In this document: piece by piece, positions 13,085 through 22,765 of the stretch | Position numbering within the stretch: the first letter of the stretch is position 1 | How the letters are laid out: each line of letters begins with the position of its first letter | NCBI RefSeq assembly: GCF_029168945.1 | Contig: NC_083606.1 | Location: forward strand, 13,852,041-13,916,040 | Origin: Cannabis sativa | Taxonomy: Eukaryota; Streptophyta; Magnoliopsida; Rosales; Cannabaceae | DNA length: 64,000 nucleotides | Direction: 5' to 3' | Position numbers and translations under genes: made by a program | The notes under the pieces: model-generated | Seen by the model: only the letters and a program-made list of their open reading frames with translations | Database searches by the model: none | What the model was told of the DNA's origin: nothing

Positions 13085-13850
13085 CCAGGTTGATTGTCAA
13101 CTTGAGAGCTGGGCTCAGCTTTGAGGCCCTTAAGTTTGCTTGCATCTTCATTATTTCTAATGACAGGAAAAAAAATTGGAACACTTTTTCAAGAAACTGA
13201 TTGGACCTAGCCCATGTTGACATCAACTTGGGCGCTGGACCCAGTGCCAGGTGTCAACATGCGCGTTGGGTCCCAATTTTGGCTTCCTGGAAGTTCCGTT
13301 TATTTCCCAGAAATAGTTGACTCTTAATCTTTGATGAAAAATAAGAATATGTCGCTTTCTCTCCTGTGGGCGATAGGGACTTCCACAGCAACTGAAGGAG
13401 TTTACAAAAGCAGAAGAGCTCTCAAAAAACATCCTCGAAATTGGCCCAGTTTGACAAAATATAACCTCGGCACTAGGCCAGCCCCAAGTGTTAACCTTGG
13501 CACTGGGCCTTACTTCTAGCACCCAGGAAATGTTGTTGCTTCCTTAAAAATACCTACTTTCTCATTTTTTATGAATACAAAGAAGATGCAAAAGTCGGAT
13601 TGCCGAATTGATACTTGTACGTCGCCCAGATTGACAGATTCTCAACCTGGGCAGTGGGTGCTCAAAAATGAACTTTCTTCGAATATGATTTTGATGCCTC
13701 AAATATATCAGTGGTATGTCTAGTTCATGTTTCAATGTAAAGTTTGACTCATTTGTACTAAGACGGTTTCAAAAACTGACACTCTAGTTGAGGATATTAA
13801 CCTGGGTGCTAGGTGAAACTCTAGGTGCCTAGGTTGACAAGAGTGTACGC
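13085..13850. repeat. Degenerate tandem repeat with 'cttgggcgctggg' core
   Basis: Loose copies of a unit like 'gttgaca..aacttgggcgctgggcc' begin near 13090, 13212, 13438, 13624 and 13778, in both direct and partly inverted form. Spacing is irregular (about 120 to 230 bases). Open frames of 62 and 99 codons cross it on both strands and look like by-products of the repeat. Possibly an eroded non-coding transposon. Confidence 0.5.
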
Positions 13851-15187
13851 ATAAGTAGTTCATGTTAGCAGTTAAGTGTGGAAAATAAATGAGAATTTAA
13901 ATTTACTAACAGTTTAATAATTTCGAAATTTTTACTACCAAAATTTAAACTTAAAAGTTAAGTACAGGTGAAATGATAATTGAGAGGATTGAACCGAAAA
14001 AATTCTATTGTATATCAAACACAGTGGCACTATTGTAATACTAGAGTGAAATCGAATCAAAGTGTCCCCTCTCGTCTCGATTTTGAACCAGAAAAAAATA
14101 GACGAAAAAGATGAAGAAATATATTATCAAAACGACGTAGTTTGGAATTTATTATTATTTTTTTAATAAATCATGTAATATTATTAATAGCAATAAGTTA
14201 AAATAATAGTGTCCATCACCATATCAATGTGTAGCGATCAAATTATGAAGAACCTGATATTAATTTGTATCAATAACAATATGACACTTGGTACCAAGCA
14301 CTATAAGGTGTCCCGACCCCTTCGTATTTTTTAAAATAATAGCATACAATCTATTCAAAACATCTCAAGTCAGATGTAATGTGTTTTACATCGCATCGAT
14401 GTGTGTTTGCGAGAAGCTCGAGAGTCAACAAATGGTTTCACTCTAGAGTTGGTTTCTGATTCCTTGACCTAGGCCTAGATAAAGGGTTCTTTCGCTTTCG
14501 ATATAGGAAACTTGTATTTTTGCTCGAGTCTCCTTTTGATCCTCTCACATTCGTTCGAAAATTCTTTGATTTGGGCTCTAAAAAAATGAGTCAAATAATC
14601 AGACGTCTGATTCCCAAATTTATTGACAAAAAAAACTAAAATAAAATCAGATGAAAAATATTGCAGCATCACAATCAACCTTAAGAACATCTATATTTAG
14701 TTTCATCCACAGCTCAGACTACGCAACAGTAAAAACTGTTGCAGCAGTTTCATTCAACCTCGTAGCTTGAACACTCAACTATTATGCAAGGTACGTAACT
14801 GCACTATTAATAACTCATTCAATCGTAAAGAGCTTGTTATTCCTAACCACAAACAACGATTTGATGGCGAATCATCAAAAAAAAAAAAAAAAGCAACAAC
14901 GAAACAAAACAAAATAAAACAAAACCATATCATCTAAACAAAACTAAAACACTCAAAACAACGTCACAGAGATAAGACCGAAACATCTAAAACTATGTCA
15001 GTTGCGAAAATTAAATCGCAATAGCAAAATACAACTTCGACCAAGCTACACCTAAATCTTGCAGACCTAAACGAAACGTAGCTATAAATTTAAGAAAGAG
15101 AAGCCCTAATTTTTTTCCAATTTAAAATAACATTAAAAAATATAAAGAAAAAAGACTTTGGTATCTGCATGGGCATACATTACACTG
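13851..15187. other. Spacer without recognisable gene
   Basis: AT-rich sequence with A-runs near 14880. A 71-codon frame on the minus strand (14475-14690) matches no family I recognise and has no supporting signals. Confidence 0.5.
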
Positions 15188-15480
15188 CCACGTGTGTAAG
15201 AGTGAAAGAGTGTATATATATATGTGTGTATATATATATAGAGAGCGAGATAGTTATGATTGTAACAAATCAGTAAGGTTTATTTCCTTCGAACGCTTTG
15301 GCTTTCTCTGTTTGATTTCATTACTGAAAACCCTACCAATTCCAATTCAGGTTTCTCTCTTTCTTTCTTTTGATCATCATCTGATTCTTCCTTTGAATTC
15401 ATTTTTTCATTTGTTTTTTTTTTATTATGATCATCTTATTTAAATAACTATTTAGGGATTCGTTCTTTATTTTATTTTAT
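15188..15480 (+). other. CT-rich leader-like segment 1
   Basis: A TATA-like tract (tatatatatatgtgtgtatatatatata, about 15215-15240) precedes a pyrimidine-rich stretch that resembles a plant 5' UTR. No coding exon follows. It may be a relic of a promoter and leader. Confidence 0.3.
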
Positions 15481-15890
15481 ATATATTATCCCTGAATACG
15501 ATGTTGATGATGATATGATCGTTATTTTATTGATGATTATTACTACTTTACGAAAAAGCTCTCTATTTTTACTATTGATTAAGTATGGAATTTGCGATTA
15601 ATTTAAGATTATTTATTATAACAAGAACATGTTTTGATTTATGTTTATGGTGCTGATCAGAGTTGTTGATAAGGGGAAAGTTTGTGTATTTTTGGTTTCT
15701 AAAAATCTCAATAAATAAAATAAATGATGAAGAATAACACAAAGAAAAATCTAATAATTTTTTATCTCTATTTTTTTTTTAAGTTGGCATTTTTTTTCAT
15801 ACTTTCTTTTATGGAGTAGAATGATAAATTGGTATTTGTTTTAACTAAGGAAAGTAGTATTTTTTTTTTTAAGAAAGTAGTATTGTTTTT

Positions 15891-16284
15891 AGGCTAATTA
15901 ATAATTTTTCCTCTTAAACTTTCACATGTAGTAAATCGTGTCACCTGAACTTTTTGGCCGTTAAAAATTCCCCCCAAACTATTGAGATTGTTAAATTTAA
16001 GGACTTTTGTCTAATTTTAGTAAAAAAATTCTAATATGGATGAAAGTTCAAGGGGATGATTTAGTACATATCAAAGTTTGAGGGGCATGATTTGGTAGAT
16101 ATCAAAGTCTGGGGAGCATGGTTTAGTACATAAACAATCACTGAAACAATAAAATTGAATGACATTAGACAAAAGTCCTTAAATTAACAATTTCAATAGT
16201 TCAGGGGAAATTTATAACGGCGAAAAAAGTTCAGGGGCATGATTTACTACATGTCAAAGTTCAAGGGAAAAATTACTAATTAGC
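15891..16284. mobile_element. Mutator-type MITE, complete copy
   Basis: Terminal inverted repeats of about 130 bases: the left arm ggctaattaataatttttcc through ggacttttgtct is mirrored by the right arm agacaaaagtcc through aaaattactaattagc. Flanks attgttttt (15882-15890) and attcttttt (16285-16293) look like a 9-bp target duplication with one difference. It has no coding capacity. A truncated relative is at 1946-2240. Confidence 0.8.
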
Positions 16285-16339
16285 ATTCTTTTTATTATAA
16301 GGAAAGTAATAATCAATCTTCTTTTAGAAAAACAAATAA

Positions 16340-16560
16340 AGTAATAATGATTTTGCATATTTAAAACGACGTAGTTTCGGGGATGAGTTTACGGGTAAGA
16401 TCTTAAACCCTAAGCCCCTTTCTCCTCATATCTCTCTTCTCTTTCTTTTTCTCGTTGTGTCTCATAGATTCTCCGCCGTGACTCATCGCCTTTCGCCGCG
16501 TTTTGTCGCCTCACCTTGACTTGGGTAAGTCTTCTTTATTCATTTACTTAGTAATTTAAG
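16340..16560 (+). other. CT-rich leader-like segment 2 with telo-box
   Basis: Contains aaaccctaa (telo-box, a promoter element common in genes of the translation machinery) at about 16404, a pyrimidine-rich run, then cttgacttgg followed by gtaagtcttc, a consensus 5' splice site near 16526. No downstream coding exon is found before the next transposon. It reads like a 5' UTR exon cut off from its gene. Confidence 0.35.
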
Positions 16561-16859
16561 TGTAGTTTTGCTCTAAGTTTGATGCTTTATTCTTGATTTG
16601 TCTTGAACTTTTTATCAGAGTTTCTTGGTTGTAATATGATTATGGGGTTGTGAAGTAGAGGTTTATTTCTGTATTGGGTTTGTTCAATTTGATTCAATTG
16701 TTTTGGGTTTATTGTTTTGAGTTTTGAAGATTTAGTTTTTGATTCAACAATAATAAAAGTTGAGTCTTTTGGTAGATGGAAGTAGAATTAATCCTAATTA
16801 TTTGGGTTTTAGGCCTTAGAATCCCTTTCTATACATATATATAGAAAGTTTTAGTTGAA

Positions 16860-17360
16860 TAGGTTTCTCCCATCTAATATTTGTTATACACATTTACCTC
16901 AAAAACTGATCAGCACGAAAATATGCAATGAACTCGTAATTTACGAAATAATTGCATAAAACATTATTTTTTTTAAAAAAAAAATTTACATTTTTACATT
17001 TAAATATTTTTTCTATATTTTTACAGTGTTCTATAAAAATTAAACAAAAATAACATATAAATAACAAAAAATCAACAATAAATTAACAAGAGTACAACAT
17101 AAAATTATATCAAAAAACTGTATTTTTTTTTGTAAATAAAATCATAAAAATCGCAAAAATATTTAAAATTGGTATTTTTGTAATTTTTGTAATTATTTTT
17201 ATGTATTTGTGAAATAATTCCTAAAATTATTGTGCGAAAAAGTCATGGGTTTATAAAAATACCAACCCATTTAAATAGGTTCAGAATTGGGCTATACTAT
17301 TAATGGGCTTTAGACACCAAGCCCAGGCCCCTAGTCCACTCATCTTCCCCAAAAACCTAA
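16860..17360. other. AT-rich spacer with promoter-like motifs
   Basis: Mostly A/T with scattered poly-A and poly-T. Near 17290-17335 there are several TGGGCT/GGCCCA-type motifs (aatgggcttt, aagcccaggccc) of the kind found in promoters of growth-related genes. No transcript or frame can be defined. Confidence 0.3.
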
Positions 17361-17655
17361 GGAAAATTTACATGGTATATTAACTTTTGTCATTTTTTTA
17401 CAAAAATACTGCCAGACAGTATTTTTTACTTTTTTACTGTATTTTTTTATAAGTTTCATACTGCAGTATCCTGTGTTATATTTTTACTGGTGTTCTACTG
17501 GTGTTTTACTGGTGTTCAACTGTTATTTTGAGCTGTTCTGCTTTGTGTTTTACTAGTGTTTTATAAAAACACAGTATTTTTGTAAAGATTTCCGTATGAC
17601 AGTATTTTTGTAAAAATTAACCTAAATTCCAGTATTTTTTTTTTGTAAATTTCTC
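17361..17655. mobile_element. Mutator-type MITE with 'actggtgttttactgg' interior
   Basis: The left end ggaaaatttaca is mirrored by the right end tgtaaatttctc. Flanking copies of aaacctaa (17353-17360 and 17656-17663) form an 8-bp target duplication; at 9 bases one position differs. The same family recurs at 31148-31432. Confidence 0.75.
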
Positions 17656-18330
17656 AAACCTAATTAACTTTCTCTCTCTCTGAACCCTGAAACTGAAACC
17701 CATTAAAGTGTGGTTGGCTCACCTCCTCGCCTTTCCTCTCTCTTTCTCTCTCTCACTCAGCTGTCCTGTTCCTGTTCGCATTGGTAAGATCTTTCGACTT
17801 TTGTCTCAGTTGGTCTTTTGAGTCTCACTGTTATTCTCACGGGAATGGGTTTTAGGATTTTGAGGAGTGGTTAGGTAACAACAGGTCTTTCTTTAATCTT
17901 ATTATTATGATTATTATTAAATCAACCTATATAATTGAGAAGAACAGCATTAGGTGATAATAGTTAGTAGTTTTTGAAATATACTGATTTGATTTTTTTT
18001 ATGGTGTAATGATGTAATCATCTTTTATTCAGAGTCGAACCAATTGACAAGAATTTCTTATTTTGACATTTACATGAAATTGATGCAACTGTTAACGTTA
18101 GATAGTCTTATATAAACACTTTACTCCAAGCATGAGGAAGTAAAGTTGGATACTTGTTATTTAAACCTAGCTAGAAATAGTCATCTCTCTCTCTCTCTCT
18201 CTCTTATACTCTGTTGAAGTTGAAGCCTAAGTCGTAGCCGCCCTGCTCGCTGTCGACGGCGATCGAAGAAGACGGAAACTCCCCACTCGCAGACGATCGA
18301 AGACAGCAAACGGCAACAACTCAGGGTAAA
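17656..18330 (+). other. CT-rich leader-like segments 3 and 4
   Basis: Two pyrimidine-rich blocks, 17665-17783 and 18185-18325, each end in a good 5' splice site (gcattg followed by gtaagatctt; actcagg followed by gtaaatct). The second begins with a (CT)10 run at 18185-18204. No coding exon is recognised after either of them. Confidence 0.3.
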
Positions 18331-18860
18331 TCTTTTACTCATTTGCTCATTGATACTATCAAAGTAAAATTAAACAAAAAGTAATTTTACAGATAAAAAT
18401 TACTGAAAAAAAAAGAAGACTGCCGGAGTGAGGAAATTTCTATAATGGTGAGTGTGACCAATTTGCTAAATGAGATTGATACATAAATGCTTAATAGAAA
18501 GGGAAAATGCAGAATGGGAGTTGGGAGATAATGGAATCAGAATAGATTGCCACTGCAATTGGCAAAAATCATAATCATTGTTGATACAAATTACATTCTT
18601 TCTTCTAGAAATTCATAGGCTGGATCAATAAAAGTCTAATTTAATTTGAGTGGAGATCGATATGCCTCCCCTCTTACTGTAAATTGTTACCCGTATTAAT
18701 GTGCTTAATGACAACTTTTAGAACAGATGTAATTTATTTTTTTATGGGTGTCTATTCATATGACCGGATGCAATGAACAGATGCAATACAATTCTTTTGT
18801 ATTAACAGACTTCTGTTAAAATTTACTTTTTCACTGGGAATATTCTGTTAAAAGTACAAG
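18331..18860. other. Spacer without recognisable gene
   Basis: AT-rich; no open frame, repeat or RNA signal that I can support. Confidence 0.5.
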
Positions 18861-19095
18861 GAAAATTTGATTTTCTATACTTAAAAATTTTAATTTTTTT
18901 TTTAAACCAATACATTTTACACTACAGAAAATATGACCTTTTTTTCAAAACCCCAAAAATACCTCCTCTATCTACTTTGTCTCTCTCTCTCGGACCGAAC
19001 AAAAAAAAAATGCACATGGTCCGATGGTCGGACCATGTGTCCGACCATCGGGTCGGACCCCATCAGACCATGTGGTTCGACCATCGGACCAATGT
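18861..19095. repeat. Left terminal inverted repeat of the Pack-type element
   Basis: After the terminal part it contains repeated, self-complementary blocks of GGTCCGA/TCGGACC (19018-19090), for example ggtccgatggtcggacc. The same motif appears in the right arm and in the Mutator-like element at 26650-30260. Confidence 0.7.
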
Positions 19096-19233
19096 GCCTC
19101 TCTCTCTTCGTTTTCCTAAAATTGAAAAAAAAAAAAAAAAAAACAGCAAAACTAGAGTTAGAATTTTATAAGTAAAACCCACAAGTGTCACCACCACCAC
19201 CATTGATCAACCTCATAGAGTTTGATTATATAC

Positions 19234-19614
19234 CTTAGCGTAATAGTCCTTCCACACTCTGTGAGCGATCTGATGACCACCCAAATCAAAAGCTTTGAAC
19301 TTGATTTGCCCAATACTCAATTCTTCTGAAGTTGGGTATTGCGTTGGTTGATGCTGAACTAATCTCTGTGTTTAAAAAAAGAAAAACTATTAATCTTATA
19401 TTCAATCAAAACAACATATTATGCTCCTTCTTCTACTTAGATTTTACATGGAATACAAAAAAAAAAAAAGGTTAAAAATGAATACCTCATCCTTTAACAT
19501 GTGAAGCAAGGTGGTCTTTCCAGCATTATCAAGCCCCAAAAACAAGATTTTAGCTTCCTTTTGTCAAAGACCAAGTGATGCTAGAACCCCATAAAACCAA
19601 TCAACCAAAAACAT
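19234..19614 (-). pseudogene. SAR1: Captured fragment of a SAR1-type small GTPase gene
   Basis: SAR1 is the GTPase that starts COPII vesicle coat assembly at the endoplasmic reticulum. Two exons are recognisable on the minus strand: exon A 19614 to 19486 (43 codons, with the start ATG) and exon B 19365 to 19234 (44 codons). A 120-bp intron (19485 to 19366, GT..AG) separates them. Exon A carries the P-loop GLDNAGKT and exon B the DLGGHQ G3 motif, plus [18 protein letters not shown]. Codon 17, Trp in SAR1 proteins (before [10 protein letters not shown]), is TGA here (19566-19564), so the fragment is not translatable. Exon B is followed by a GT donor (19233-19232) and the rest of the gene is missing. 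The retained intron shows that DNA, not mRNA, was captured. Confidence 0.9.
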
Positions 19615-19799
19615 CTCCTTTTTTTTTTTTATAACTCGATCAAGAAAAATAAAACAGCAACCTCAGCCTATAAGGAGAACAACCCAGATAAAATCAGACC
19701 GAAAAATTGAAACTCAATGAACGGGAAGAGATTTGGTGGAAGAAAACGAGGGACAGTAACCTCACTCTCTTCGTCTCTCTCTCGGACAGAACAGAAATA

Positions 19800-20007
19800 A
19801 AAAAAAAAGCATATGGTTCGATGGGTCCGATTGGTCGGACCCCATCAGACCATGTGTATTTTTTGTTTGTTCGGTCCGAGAGAGAGACAAAGTAGATAGA
19901 AGGGGGTTTGAGATTTTGAAAAAAGTATCATATTTTTTGTAGTGTAAAATGTATTGATTTAGAATTTTTTTTTAAAAAATTTTTAAGTATAGAAAATTAA
20001 ATTTCCC
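19800..20007. repeat. Right terminal inverted repeat of the Pack-type element
   Basis: Reverse complement of the left arm with scattered differences. It keeps ggtccgattggtcggacc in the inner part and the end ..gaaaattaaatttccc. Confidence 0.7.
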
Positions 20008-20040
20008 GAGCACAACAAAGTGTTAAATACACAACAAAGT

Positions 20041-21936
20041 TGTAAAGACCGCATATGAATAATACGTTGAATTATTTAATAATTAAAGTTTATGTATGAG
20101 ATTTTATTATTATCAATAATATTGTGATTATGGGAATTTATTTGAGTGCATATATATATTTATCATGCTATTTATGTAATTTCTCAATTTCTGTGACTGT
20201 GTTCGGAAGCTGTGGGAAGCGACGTTGGGCCTTTAGAGAGTCGCATTTTATATGGTTTGGAATATTTTCGGGATATCATTGTTAAGTTTTAGCGGTATTG
20301 GTATTTTCGGGGTTTAGTTAATGACCATTTTACCCTTGAGATGTTTTAATTACTTTAATTGGTGATGGGGGCAAAAAAGGTCTTTTCCTTGTTTAATCTT
20401 TTTGGCCTCTAGTGGCCTTGAGGGGGGCTGGATATATCTTTTATTAAGATATAAAGGGATTTATTTAATTAATACCAAAGGAAAACTTAACAGTAAAGGA
20501 AATCCATTTTTCTCATCAATCTTCTTCTTCTCTCTCTCTATTTCGAAAACTGCAAGAACCTACCCTAACTTTGATTTTGCTTGCTGAATCTTTGAAGTTC
20601 CTAGCTAAGTGGTGAAGCTTTGATCAAGGTAGTGTACCCTAGCTTTTCTCCTTTAATTTTTAGTTGAAACTTAAGTTAGGTAATTTTTTGAATTCTTGGT
20701 TTTGTGGGGCTGTGTTGAATTTTATTGTTTGAATTGGAATTCTGAAGTCTAATTAAGGTTACTTGAGTTGTTTTAGATTGTTTGGTTCATTATAGTAGGG
20801 TTTTATCAAGGTTTGAGTTTGAGAACTCAAACCTTGATCATTAATGGTGATTTTGAAATTTGATTGAATTGTTGAGTCTTGTTGATTGAAACTGGTATAT
20901 TTCAGTGTATACAGGTATTCTGGAAAATATTGGAAATTTTGGGGATGAATTGAGGTTGTGGGGTTGAGATTTTGGTTCCCAGACCAGAACCGGAATTCCG
21001 GTTCCTGGGAGCCTGTGTCAACCGGTCGACCGGTTGGTCCCAGGAACCGGACTTCCGGTTGGGAACCGGCCTGCCGGTTGGAGCTTTTCCCGAACCCTAA
21101 ATTTTCTCATTTTTAAGTATTTTAAGGCATTGTCATCCTTTTCATCGATAGGGTTAAGCCTAGTTTGCATTTTATATTCCCGATAAGTGTTTTAGCGAGT
21201 CTCTCATCGGTTTTTGAACGTAATGGTTTAGGGCCCTGTTATACGTCGAGCTGCACTTCCACTCAGGCTGACCGGCACACTTGAGCACGGAACGAGGTAA
21301 GATAGCGTAAGAATATATATATGAATGTTTATGCTTGCTTTAGATGTTAATAAAATTACGGTGTTACCATCACGAGTACCCAGGGTACGTCGTGATTGTG
21401 GTACAACACTTAGTAAATTCTCGGGAGTACAGTTAGGACTCTACCAACACAAGTACAAAGTTGGTACTTTAGTGCATATGGTACAGTAGTCGTACTACCC
21501 TTAAGAACGTTCTTAACCATTTGGGAAGCTTCGTTGTTAAGCTCCGGGCAGCTTGATCATAAAGCTGACAACAGGTTACTTTCGTGTATTTCTTGCATGT
21601 CTTACTGGGTCTGTTGACTCATCAGTTTGCTACCTTGTGTAGGTAAAGGAAAAGCAAAGCTGGAGGAACAGTGAGGCGGAACTCGACATGATTGTACATA
21701 TCGCGGCAGTGCAACCCGGAGGGTTTCGGTCTTTTATTATTTTGAGTTCGTATTTTGAAGATGCATGTCCGCAAAACTATTTTAAAAAAAAAATATGTAT
21801 ATGTACATATTAGTAAAATATATTAAACTAATATTTTGATACTCGGGATCCCGACCCTTATAATCATTAAATATCTAAATTTTGAAAATTTAGACTTTGT
21901 ATATTATTAGTATCATTATAAAATACGGGCGTTACA
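20041..21936 (+). mobile_element. Solo LTR (1896 bp), probably Ty3/gypsy
   Basis: It starts TGTAAAGACCGCAT and ends CGGGCGTTACA, and is flanked on both sides by AAAGT (20036-20040 and 21937-21941). No internal retrotransposon sequence adjoins it, so it is what remains after recombination between two LTRs. It has an ATATAAAGG TATA-like box near 20449 on the plus strand, from which the orientation is inferred. End sequences recall chromovirus (Tekay/Del) LTRs, but I would not insist on the lineage. Confidence 0.8.
20977..21084. repeat. CCGGTT/AACCGG-rich patch in the solo LTR
   Basis: About ten short alternating copies of ccgg-containing words (accggaattccggttcc, accggtcgaccggttgg, accggacttccggttgg, accggcctgccggttgg) give a dense field of small palindromes in an otherwise AT-rich LTR. 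Confidence 0.7.
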
Positions 21937-21941
21937 AAAGT

Positions 21942-22690
21942 AGAGTTAGATAGACATTTATATAATAGAGAGAAGATATATATAATTTGATCAACCTCAC
22001 AGATATCCCTCTTTCAATGTTTCTCTCTCATCGATTAAGTGCTTGGTCCTTACGTTGAGGTATATTATTCTTCTATATCTTCTATATCTTCTTTATTATG
22101 CAATTTTGTTTTTATTCTAAGTGTTTATGTTTGGCTGGTGAGAAAATGAGAAGGAAAACTGTAAATCAAATCTGTTCTTTTTTTTTTTTGGAGGAGGCGT
22201 GTCTATTGTGACTCGTGAGAAGAGATGTGGAAGTCCAACCTCCCTATTATTTTTGAAAAACAAAAAATAAATGTGATTAAATTTTTATATTATCGTATAT
22301 TTAAAAATAAATTAAATTATAAATACAAAAATGAAAACTCCCCTAAAATATTTAGCGTTATAGATAATGAAATAAGAAGAAAATAATTTTTATTTTATTT
22401 TTTTATTTACTTACATATATTAAAGTATTAAAATATTATTTTAATAAAATAATCTTTCTACTCCTTTAGTAATTCTATTTTTCAGTGTCAATTATTCTGT
22501 TTTAAAATTGAAAAAAAAATTATTTCAATACATAATTAAAAAAATTTAATAATTATTTTATGAAATGTTTTTATATATTTTAAATTTTATTTTATGTTAT
22601 TCTTATTTTTATATTCTCTTTCCTTTAAAAACAGCAAATTAGTCTAAAAATAAAAATAAATAAATAAATAAAATAAACAGTAAGGGAGTT
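21942..22690. other. AT-rich spacer upstream of RDM4
   Basis: No open frame or repeat is seen. A CT-containing segment ending ttacgttgag followed by gtatatta (22055-22062) could be an untranslated first exon of the RDM4 gene, but nothing proves it. Confidence 0.35.
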
Positions 22691-22765
22691 CTCTGTGAGC
22701 TGCTGCAGCAGCTACCTCGACGACGTCCCAGCCCTGATTGGCTCGCGCATACCGCTTCAATTTCA

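Larger units (their letters stand above)
18861..20007. mobile_element. Long-TIR 'Pack-type' transposon carrying SAR1 exons
   Basis: The two ends are inverted repeats of roughly 200 bases. The left arm (gaaaatttgattttctatac, then cattttacactaca, then tatctactttgtctctctct and cggaccgaac) is mirrored in the right arm at about 19800-20007. Possible 9-bp target duplication aagtacaag (18852-18860) against gagcacaac (20008-20016), 6 of 9 identical. Between the arms lies part of a host SAR1 gene and no transposase, which is the definition of a Pack-type element. Long TIRs and a possible 9-bp duplication point to the Mutator superfamily, but this is not proven. Confidence 0.75.

Noticed and set aside
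13223..13522. 99-codon minus-strand frame and a 62-codon plus-strand frame
   Set aside because: Both run through the degenerate 'ctgggcgctgg' repeat and have no family resemblance.
18921..19947. CACTACA / TGTAGTG within the Pack-type arms taken as CACTA termini
   Set aside because: The inverted similarity continues about 60 bases beyond these words on both sides, so they are internal to longer terminal repeats.
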